Source of the DNA: CBDCWQ01 sp965223435
GTDB lineage: Bacteria; Myxococcota; Kuafuiibacteriia; Kuafuiibacteriales; Kuafuiibacteriaceae
Reading direction: 5' to 3'
NCBI GenBank assembly: GCA_965223435.1
Contig: CBDCWQ010000007.1
Coordinates: forward strand, 1-64,000
DNA length: 64,000 nt
The notes under the pieces were generated by a model. The model did not search any database, was not told the DNA's origin, and saw only the letters and a list, made by a program, of their open reading frames with translations. This document shows positions 25,843-32,535 of the stretch, piece by piece. The translations under genes and the position numbers were made by a program. Position 1 is the first letter of the stretch. Every line of letters begins with the position of its first letter.

Positions 25843-27930
25843 CTACTTCCGTGGGGCTTTGGCCGTTTTGGGTGGAGCAGGGATCAAGGCAAATGGGGGA
25901 AGCGGCCGCGCGGGGTCCTGGGCGCTTTTGGCCCGCGCTTGGGCAGCGGCTGCGGCGGCTCGCGAAGCGGGATCGTTTTGCCGCGCATAGAGGTGGTTCC
26001 GCATGCGTTCAGCCTCCGCGACGTGGCCTCTTGCTCCGAGCGCCACATGGGTTGCGATGTCCAGCGCGGCGGTGGACTCGCCGAGCCTGTCCAACACTTT
26101 GGCCAAGATCAACAAGGCTCGGAGGTCGCGCGCTTCGGTCGGTTCCGAAAGCTTGGCGAAGGCGAACAGGCCGCGGCTGGTCCAGGCGACAGGCCCCGGA
26201 GCCAGCGGGTTCGCTCGCAGGAGTTTGATCGGTCGGCCCGGCACGTGGACCCGTTCAGTCATAAGCCCGTCGCGATCGTAAAACACCAGATCCCCACTGG
26301 CGTACAAGACGGCGACCCCTGAAGAAAAGGCGTAGGCGTCGACACCTTGTTCGGGGGCCAAAAAGCGGGCCGTGATTTCTCCGCCAAGGACGTCAACAAG
26401 GTGGATGGTGTGCCCCGGCGACTCGAGGGCTGCGTACCGGCCGTGGGCTCCGAGAACACGCGTGGCTTTGGGAAGCGGCAATGGCGGACCCAATGGTTTT
26501 CCGTTATGGGCCCGCAAGAGGGTCAGGCCAGACGCGCTCAGGAGAAGAACCCGGTCGGTGGTCATCGCCACCGACGACGGCTCTGCCGAAATCCTCCAGG
26601 CCGGGGTTTTTTTCCCGGGCCGAAGGAGGCCCAGCTGGGAACCGGGCGGGCTCCGGCCCGGCGAGGTGCCTTTTTGCGCTCGAGAAAGAACGGCGATGCC
26701 CCCCGCGCTGGAGGCCAAAGGAACGACGCCGCGGGCCTCTTGGCCTTTGGCCCCAAAGCTCGTTTCGACCCACTGGACCTGATGGGTGGTCTTGATGCCG
26801 ACCAGCCCGCTGGTCAGTTCGACCGCGGACGGTCTTGCCATGTCCAGGGAAAAAGGGAGGATCGCGCTCCACTGACGTTTCAGCTTTTCGTTGTACCGGA
26901 TGAATTGGTTTTGGTGAATCGACAAGAGATCGGTGTCGACGATGGCCACCAATCCTTGGATGCCCCGCCCCCGCGCGAGCACCGAGCCGGTCCGTGCATC
27001 GATGCGCATGCGATCCTGGGGGCCCCAGCCGGTTTGTAGCACCCAGTACGCGTCTCCCTGGACAACCCGGACGTGCTTTTTGGCCAGGTCTTGCGCCAAA
27101 CGCCACCGCTGGGCCCGAGCTTCGGTGTAGCGAAGGAACGATCGGAGCGCGCTCTTTGCCTCTTTGTCTCTTTTTTGACGGACGGCGACCTCCGCCCGCT
27201 GCCAAGCCGCTTGTGCGAGTTCGTCGCGTGCTCCGAGTTTGGCCTTTCCCCGGGCCGCCAGTTCACCCATGACGCGGTGACGACCGGCCAGCGCCTCAAA
27301 GGCCGTGCCGACCTTCTCCTTGGCATAGGCGCGGTCATACATGACCAGGGCCTGGCGAAAATCACCTCTTTTTTCGCGCAACCACGCCCGGCCCACGAGT
27401 TTTTGCACCGAGAAACTTGTGGAGTCCCTGCTCAGCAGTATCTGCTCCCGTACGTCCACTTGGCGGCCTGCTTTTTTCGCAAGGGTGAGCGCCAACGAGG
27501 TCGCAAGACGCTCGATGTGGTGGGCTCGGTCTTGGGCCCGGACCCGTTGATGCGCGCCTTGATGAAAAAGCGACACCTCCGCCTGGACCCGTTGGTCTCT
27601 TTGGGTCACGCGGTCTGGGTGAATCTGGCCTCGAACGATCGACCCACCGCGCGTCGTCTTGGACTTCGAACCCGGACCCTGCTCGATTCGAATGCGGTAG
27701 CCCAGGAGGCGCAGTTTGTGCGCAAGCAAACGCGACAAACGTGCCCCAAACCACGCGTCGGCGCCCGTTTTTTGGGGCCCGAACTCGTGAATCGTCATGT
27801 GCGGCTGGCCCTGTGCTTGAGGCGCCGCCAGCAAGAGCCCCACAAGGCACAGGCCTACCACCCGTTCGCACCCAAATCGAGATGGGCGGCCTCTTGTGTG
27901 GAGCGACAGCATGCGTCTTGACTGTGCCAC
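25843..27930 (-). CDS. Secreted protein with TPR-like region and beta-propeller
   Basis: A 695-residue protein not assigned to a family. A signal peptide (VVGLCLVGLLLAAPQAQG) is followed by a domain starting MTIHEFGPQKTGADAWFGARL, where an outer-membrane-associated assembly fold is possible. The middle is helical with TPR-like spacing (RAWLREKRGDFRQALVMYDR). The second half has repeated short blade-like strands (WVLQTGWGPQDRMRIDARTG; RVLLLSASGLTLLRAHNG; YAALESPGHTIHLVDVLGG) as in PQQ-type propellers. The C-terminus is Ala/Pro-rich. It converges with the propeller gene at 23547 and diverges from the gene at 28006. Confidence 0.8.
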   Translation of the reverse strand: MAQSRRMLSLHTRGRPSRFGCERVVGLCLVGLLLAAPQAQGQPHMTIHEFGPQKTGADAWFGARLSRLLAHKLRLLGYRIRIEQGPGSKSKTTRGGSIVRGQIHPDRVTQRDQRVQAEVSLFHQGAHQRVRAQDRAHHIERLATSLALTLAKKAGRQVDVREQILLSRDSTSFSVQKLVGRAWLREKRGDFRQALVMYDRAYAKEKVGTAFEALAGRHRVMGELAARGKAKLGARDELAQAAWQRAEVAVRQKRDKEAKSALRSFLRYTEARAQRWRLAQDLAKKHVRVVQGDAYWVLQTGWGPQDRMRIDARTGSVLARGRGIQGLVAIVDTDLLSIHQNQFIRYNEKLKRQWSAILPFSLDMARPSAVELTSGLVGIKTTHQVQWVETSFGAKGQEARGVVPLASSAGGIAVLSRAQKGTSPGRSPPGSQLGLLRPGKKTPAWRISAEPSSVAMTTDRVLLLSASGLTLLRAHNGKPLGPPLPLPKATRVLGAHGRYAALESPGHTIHLVDVLGGEITARFLAPEQGVDAYAFSSGVAVLYASGDLVFYDRDGLMTERVHVPGRPIKLLRANPLAPGPVAWTSRGLFAFAKLSEPTEARDLRALLILAKVLDRLGESTAALDIATHVALGARGHVAEAERMRNHLYARQNDPASRAAAAAAQARAKSAQDPARPLPPFALIPAPPKTAKAPRK

Positions 27931-28005
27931 GAGCGCGTGAGCCTGGCCAACGGATGTCGACCGCGCCCCTCTTGAGCGGCGTCACACTGGGAAGGTTACG
28001 GGCAG

Positions 28006-28599
28006 ATGAAAGCGGGCTCGTCTGTTATGGTTCCTGTCGTGTCAGAGGGCGCATTTCGATTGTTCATCGTGGCCATGGTATGCCTTCTTTTGGGCGCTTT
28101 GGTGGGGGCTTATGCCCAGCGCGTGCTGTATGGCCAAGTGCGTGCGGAGCTCAACCCGGCCCCCGCACCCAAGCCCTACTGCCCGCCTGCCCCGGAGTGC
28201 CCGGTGTGCCCCGCGCCCCCGGATTGTGGCGAGCTCGGTGTCATTCCCAGAGAGGATTCCGCACCATCGATGCTTCCCGCCGAAGATGACACGGATCCCC
28301 CTGCCCCGGTGCGCGGTTTATCGCCTTCGGTGATCCCGGTGGCGAAAGCTGCTTTTTCGAGGGCCCGGGAGGGTTGTCTGGGGTTCGAAGATGGGCCCTC
28401 GGGGTTCGTCGTCTTGGACCTCACGGTCACCGCAACATCCGGCCAAGGGCGCATCAGCGAGCTGGCGCTTCGTGGTGGACCGGCGGTGCCGCCGACTCTG
28501 AGAGAGTGTCTCAAACGCGTGGCCCTTCGAACAACCTTCCCCTGGGCCGAGGAAGGCCAGTTGCGCCTCAAATACCCCCTTAAGATCGGAGGCCCATGA
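28006..28599 (+). CDS. Single-pass membrane protein with AgmX/PglI-like C-terminal domain
   Basis: A 197-residue protein. One membrane helix at about 17-36 (AFRLFIVAMVCLLLGALVGA) is followed by a Pro/Cys-rich segment with several cysteines (CPPAPECPVCPAPPDC), then an acidic linker, then a domain (GFVVLDLTVTATSGQGRISE; CLKRVALRTTFPW) resembling the AgmX/PglI or TonB-type C-terminal fold common in myxobacterial gliding and envelope proteins. The cluster of cysteines outside the membrane could form disulfides. No operon partner on the same strand. Confidence 0.75.
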   Translation: MKAGSSVMVPVVSEGAFRLFIVAMVCLLLGALVGAYAQRVLYGQVRAELNPAPAPKPYCPPAPECPVCPAPPDCGELGVIPREDSAPSMLPAEDDTDPPAPVRGLSPSVIPVAKAAFSRAREGCLGFEDGPSGFVVLDLTVTATSGQGRISELALRGGPAVPPTLRECLKRVALRTTFPWAEEGQLRLKYPLKIGGP

Positions 28600-28619
28600 T
28601 CCCGGCTTGCCCCGGAATC
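28598..28619. terminator. Hairpin spanning two convergent stop codons
   Basis: GATCCCGG (28598-28605) can pair with CCGGAATC (28612-28619) with one mismatch and a 6-nt loop. It covers the ends of both convergent genes (stops at 28597-28599 and 28618-28620). No T-tract follows, so a bidirectional terminator is only a possibility. Confidence 0.3.
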
Positions 28620-29370
28620 AACGCCCTTTACGGAGCAGCATCACCAGCGGCGTCTTGGCGATGACTTCGAGGTCGGTTTTGAGCCACTCCGCTGGGTTTT
28701 CAAGGATCGCGCTGTACGCCAGGTCAAAGAGCAACTTGTTGGCAAACATCCGGGCGTCCATGCCCTCGAGCTGCGGAATGTCCAGGTCGTCGAAAAAGCC
28801 CGCCAGGGCCTGCGCCTCTTTGCTGTTGGGGTTGAACGAGCCGTCGTAGTTGAGCTTAATCTGGGCCAGGCCCGTAATGCCGGGTTTGATGAGTCGCATC
28901 CGTTCTTGAAAAAACGGAACGTTTTCTTCGATTCGGGTCATGAGCTCAGGCCTCTCGGGCCTGGGTCCAACCAAACTCATGTCCCCCATCAACACGTGGA
29001 CCAACTGGGGGAGCTCATCGAGCCGGGACTTTCGTAAGAATCCGCCGATCGGAGTCAGACGGGGGTCGTTGACGCTGGCCAGGACCGCGCCGGTTTTGGC
29101 TTCGGCGTTGGTCTTCATGGTGCGAAATTTCACCATGTTGAAGGTGTTCACCCCGCGGGTACGACGGCGCTCCATGTTGGGGGGGCGCGTCGGTTCGAAA
29201 CCCGCACGGCGCTCGGCGGCGCAGCGCTTTTGTTTGTAAAAGACCGGGCCCTTGCTGCTGAGTTTGACGGCCGCAGCGATCAGCGGAAAGAGGGGCGCAG
29301 CCACAGCAAGACCCGTGGCCGAGACCGCCACGTCCAGCGCCCGTTTAAGCACACGGGTTTTCCAGTCCAT
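28618..29370 (-). CDS. Undecaprenyl-phosphate sugar-phosphate transferase (bacterial sugar transferase family)
   Basis: A 250-residue monotopic membrane enzyme that transfers a sugar-1-phosphate from a nucleotide sugar to undecaprenyl phosphate, the first step of many surface glycans. The family core is complete: N-terminal membrane segment (VAVSATGLAVAAPLFPLIAA), KGPVFYKQKR, MVKFRTMK, SRLDELPQL, LVGPRPERPE and KPGITGLAQ. Between the KGPVFYKQKR strand and KFRTM there are about 30 residues with many Arg, longer than in typical homologues. It may supply the lipid-linked sugar for the polymerase at 17403. It diverges from the Rsb module. Confidence 0.93.
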   Translation of the reverse strand: MDWKTRVLKRALDVAVSATGLAVAAPLFPLIAAAVKLSSKGPVFYKQKRCAAERRAGFEPTRPPNMERRRTRGVNTFNMVKFRTMKTNAEAKTGAVLASVNDPRLTPIGGFLRKSRLDELPQLVHVLMGDMSLVGPRPERPELMTRIEENVPFFQERMRLIKPGITGLAQIKLNYDGSFNPNSKEAQALAGFFDDLDIPQLEGMDARMFANKLLFDLAYSAILENPAEWLKTDLEVIAKTPLVMLLRKGR

Positions 29371-29566
29371 GTCAGTTGTCCATCCGTTGACGGCGGGTGC
29401 CCCCAGCGCCCGAGGACCGATTCGGTATCGTTCGACCAGGCTCCCGTCAACCCGTGCTCGAGATGCGCGCTATCCCCTAATGCAGGAGGACCCTCGCTGG
29501 CCGAGGGGCTCGGTCGTCGCTCCTACCTTGCCCTGGGCGGCCTTCAAGGGTACGCCCGATAGGCAG

Positions 29567-30109
29567 ATGGGGTCATCGTCCGCGACGGGTTCCCAATCCC
29601 GGGGCTCTCAGTCCCCGGCATCGGAGGGTGCCGATCGGTTCTTGTTCGTCGTACCCGGGAGGCTCCAGTACCGAGACGCTGCGCGCACGTTCTTGGCCTA
29701 CGTGTGCGATGAGTTGTCCGGGCGTGGCGCGTTTCCCGAAGATGTCGGTCACCAAGTGGTTTCCGCCTTCGTCGAGGCTTTTAACAACGCGGTCATCCAT
29801 GCCTACCACGGGATGCCTTCTGGTCCGGTCGAGGTCGCCCTTGAGGTCGGCCGGGGCGAGCTTGAGGTTCGGGTCACGGACCGAGGCCAGTCTTTTGCTC
29901 CCGAAACGGTTCCAGAGCCCGACTTAGACGCCCTCCCCGAGGGTGGGCTTGGACTATTCATCATTCGAAATTTCATGGACGATGTCTGTTATGAGCGTGT
30001 CGGAGACAAAAACGTACTGACGATGACCAAATCACTGTTGGCATCGACAACGCCCCAAGCCCATCGGGCGCCAAGAACCGATGCCGGTGGGCTTTCAGAA
30101 GAGGGTTAA
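29567..30109 (+). CDS. RsbW/SpoIIAB-like anti-sigma factor Ser/Thr kinase
   Basis: About 180 residues, a GHKL-type ATPase. It has the N-box EAFNNAVIHAY (71-80), the G1 motif VRVTDRGQSF (101-110) and the G2 motif GGLGLFIIRNFMDD (127-139). In partner-switch systems such a kinase phosphorylates the STAS antagonist and sequesters a sigma factor or other target. The open frame extends upstream, but ATG 29567 with AGGCAG ahead of it fits a normal length. A 6-bp hairpin (CCCTCG/CGAGGG, 29491-29507) lies in the leader. The STAS gene follows after about 38 bp. No sigma factor gene is close by, so the controlled target is not evident. Confidence 0.9.
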   Translation: MGSSSATGSQSRGSQSPASEGADRFLFVVPGRLQYRDAARTFLAYVCDELSGRGAFPEDVGHQVVSAFVEAFNNAVIHAYHGMPSGPVEVALEVGRGELEVRVTDRGQSFAPETVPEPDLDALPEGGLGLFIIRNFMDDVCYERVGDKNVLTMTKSLLASTTPQAHRAPRTDAGGLSEEG

Positions 30110-30147
30110 AGACAGTGAACCTTTGTGCCATGGAGAGGAACGGTTAA

Positions 30148-30489
30148 ATGCTGGACTACGCAAAAGAAGAACGAGGGAACGTCACGGTCTTCTCTTTAAA
30201 AGGGAACCTGGATGCGCTGACCGCTCCGTCGCTGAAAAAGGAGATCGAGTCGCTCCTGGCGACACGGAAGATTCACGTGGTCTTCGACTTGAAAAACCTG
30301 GAGCTGATCGACAGCTCAGGCGTGGGGGCCATCGTTTCCTTGTTCAAGAGGGTTCGAACCCTGCAAGGCGACGTCAAGATCGCGCAGCTTGCCGGCCAGC
30401 CCTCAGAAATCTTCAAATTGCTGCGGCTCGATCGGGCGTTCGAAATTTTCGAGTCCATTGAGGACGCGGTGACGAGGTTCGACTCATAA
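30148..30489 (+). CDS. STAS-domain anti-sigma factor antagonist (RsbV/SpoIIAA-like)
   Basis: A 113-residue protein that is a single STAS domain. It has VFDLKNLELIDSSGVGAIVS, where D55-S56-S57 is the phosphorylation site targeted by the kinase upstream. In the unphosphorylated form it would bind the kinase and release its target; the PP2C phosphatase downstream should restore that form. A GGAGAGG lies at good distance from ATG 30148. The order kinase, antagonist, phosphatase gives a compact three-gene switch. Confidence 0.95.
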   Translation: MLDYAKEERGNVTVFSLKGNLDALTAPSLKKEIESLLATRKIHVVFDLKNLELIDSSGVGAIVSLFKRVRTLQGDVKIAQLAGQPSEIFKLLRLDRAFEIFESIEDAVTRFDS

Positions 30490-30575
30490 GCACCGCCGAC
30501 ACAAGACGGGGTTGGGCCGGACGCCTTCGAGAAATTGAGGGCCCCAATCCGAATGCGGTCTACGAACTCAAGGAG

Positions 30576-32273
30576 GTGTGTGTCCTTGGTCGAGCCTTGG
30601 ATTGCCAGGTCCACATCCGAGATTTATCGGTTTCTCGCAGACATGCGAGAATTTCCTTGGTGGACGGACATTTTATTATCGAGGACCTTGGCTCGGGGAA
30701 CGGGACGAAAGTCAACAATGAAACCGTCACCCGAAGGACCCTTCAACACGGCGACCTTATTGGGGTGTGTAGCGCCCAATACAAGTTTGAGCAGGTGCGA
30801 CGGGTTGCCGAACAAGTGACGATGGTTGGCGCGCCCGAAGCGCGTATCGTCAAGACGGTCGACGCCAACCGCCCGTTTTACGAAGGGGGCGCCCTCACCG
30901 ACCTGTCCACCCCTCAGGAGTTGGGCAAACTCACGTCCCGACTTCGGAGCGTCTACGCGGTCTCCGAGGCGATTTCGAACATTCTCGATGTGGACGAACT
31001 GCTGCCAGAGATTCTCAATCGCTTGTTCGAAGTTTTTCAAAATGCGCAGCGGGGCTTCGTTCTGCTGGTCGATACCGACGGTCAAAAGTTGATTCCCAAG
31101 GCGGTCAAACGTCGGGATCAGTCCGACAACCGGGAAATTTCGGTTTCAAAGACCATTCTGCACGAGGTGATGACCAAAAGGCACTCGGTGTTGTCCCATG
31201 ACGCCATGGCCGACCAGCGCTTCAATTCGGGGCTGTCGGTGGCCAATTTTGGGATCCACTCGATGATGGCTGCGCCTTTGCTTTGGCGAGGCGAGACCCT
31301 GGGTACTGTGTATCTTGATAGCCAAGGGATCGCGGCTTTCTCCAAGGCCGATTTGGAACTTCTCACCGGGATTGCGGGCCAGGGGGCCGCGGCCTTAGGG
31401 AACGCGCGCCTTCACGGGGAGCTCATGAAGCGGCAACGCCTGGAGCAAGATCTCCGCTTGGCAGAACGGATTCAACAAAGCTTTCTTCCTCGTAGAATCC
31501 CCAAGGTGAAAGGATACGCATTCGCCGCACGCTACGACCCGGCATACGAAGTCGGTGGTGATTTTTACGATTTCGTTCGTCTGCCCGATAACCGCCTCGG
31601 CATCGTGGTCGGAGACGTGTCCGGAAAGGGCGTCAGCGCGGCGCTTTATATGGCGCGTCTTACGCGCGATCTCCGATACTTCGCCCTCGCGGAAAGCAAC
31701 CCGGCACGGGTCCTCAAGTGGATGAACCGGGTGGTGATCGAGGGAGGCCAAGACGATATTTTTGTGACTTTGGTGTACGCCGTGCTGAACGCGGAGCGAT
31801 CAGAATTGGTCATGGCCAACGCGGGACACATGCCACCCATCCTGCGCCGCCAAAGCGAGGGTGAGGTTTTGATCTTCGACCAGAACGCAGGTTTACCACT
31901 AGGGGTCCTCCCGGGCTCGGAGTATACCAGCGAGACCCTTCCGCTTGAGCCGGGTGACACCGTGATGCTGTACAGCGACGGGCTGGTCGAAGCGATGAGT
32001 CCGGCGCGCGAGATGTTCGGGATGGGCCGGCTCGAGGACAGCGTACGAGACGGAGCCTCGGGCGCCCAGACCATGCTCGATCGCGCCCTCAAGGGATGCC
32101 AGGAGCACGTTGCGGGCGCGCCCCAGTTCGATGACACAACTGTCGTCTGCGTGGGGATGAAGCCCGAGGACATCACGGATGTGTCCGGTATTCAAGACGA
32201 CAGTGGAGGGGTTTCTGCCGATTCCGCCCGCATCGAGGCCATGCTTCGGATTCGCCGAATGAAATCGCAGTAA
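30576..32273 (+). CDS. FHA-GAF-PP2C (RsbU/SpoIIE-type) phosphatase
   Basis: 565 residues from GTG 30576. FHA domain: CVLGRALDCQVHIRD, SVSRRHARI and GSGNGTKVN. GAF domain: about 120-285 with the YAVSEAISNILDVDEL helix. PP2C domain: AERIQQSFLPRRIP, VGGDFYDF, VVGDVSGKGVSAALYMARL, YSDGLVE and FDDTT, holding the metal-binding Asp residues. It should dephosphorylate the STAS partner. The true start is probably upstream: the in-frame sequence before 30576 encodes LREIEGPNPNAVYELKE, the expected first FHA strands, but no ATG, GTG or TTG exists there. ATA 30486, which overlaps the STAS stop, or ATT 30534 are candidates. The C-terminus is a short unassigned tail. Confidence 0.92.
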   Translation: MCVLGRALDCQVHIRDLSVSRRHARISLVDGHFIIEDLGSGNGTKVNNETVTRRTLQHGDLIGVCSAQYKFEQVRRVAEQVTMVGAPEARIVKTVDANRPFYEGGALTDLSTPQELGKLTSRLRSVYAVSEAISNILDVDELLPEILNRLFEVFQNAQRGFVLLVDTDGQKLIPKAVKRRDQSDNREISVSKTILHEVMTKRHSVLSHDAMADQRFNSGLSVANFGIHSMMAAPLLWRGETLGTVYLDSQGIAAFSKADLELLTGIAGQGAAALGNARLHGELMKRQRLEQDLRLAERIQQSFLPRRIPKVKGYAFAARYDPAYEVGGDFYDFVRLPDNRLGIVVGDVSGKGVSAALYMARLTRDLRYFALAESNPARVLKWMNRVVIEGGQDDIFVTLVYAVLNAERSELVMANAGHMPPILRRQSEGEVLIFDQNAGLPLGVLPGSEYTSETLPLEPGDTVMLYSDGLVEAMSPAREMFGMGRLEDSVRDGASGAQTMLDRALKGCQEHVAGAPQFDDTTVVCVGMKPEDITDVSGIQDDSGGVSADSARIEAMLRIRRMKSQ

Positions 32274-32309
32274 GGGCCCTCCGTTCACCCACGCTACGCA
32301 AAAGGGTTG

Positions 32310-32328
32310 GGATCAACACACATGATCC
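32310..32328. terminator. Short hairpin in convergent gap
   Basis: GGATCA (32310-32315) pairs with TGATCC (32323-32328) across a 7-nt loop, between the PP2C stop and the zinc-ribbon stop. The stem is short and no T-run follows, so a terminator role is weakly supported. Confidence 0.2.
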
Positions 32329-32335
32329 GTGGGAT

Positions 32336-32533
32336 TCAATTGGCCTTGAGGACGAAGGTTTCTTCGTTCGGGCCTTTCTTGACCACGAAGGCGTTGCCAC
32401 ACCAGTTGCAAAAGACTTCGTCACCGATGTGAAAATCGTCGCCCGAAGGGTTGTGGGCGTCGCATTCGGGGCATTCGAATTCGTCCCACGCCGCATGTTT
32501 CGACTTCTTTCTCTGTTTTCTTTTGTCGGCCAT
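32336..32533 (-). CDS. Small zinc-ribbon protein
   Basis: A 65-residue protein with a basic start (MADKRKQRKKSKHA) and two Cys pairs, CPEC at about 21-24 and CNWC at about 42-45, forming a zinc ribbon with an aromatic core (FHIGDEVFCNWCGNAFVV). Function unknown; the composition suits nucleic acid or protein binding. It ends two bases beyond the kinase gene's stop, on the same strand, and probably shares its transcript. The start has AGGTAACC upstream. Confidence 0.75.
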   Translation of the reverse strand: MADKRKQRKKSKHAAWDEFECPECDAHNPSGDDFHIGDEVFCNWCGNAFVVKKGPNEETFVLKAN

Positions 32534-32535
32534 GG

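Noticed and set aside
30570..30577. Perfect Shine-Dalgarno-like AAGGAGGT ahead of several codons
   Set aside because: No start codon in the right frame lies at proper distance; it encodes the Lys-Glu-Val stretch of the FHA domain.
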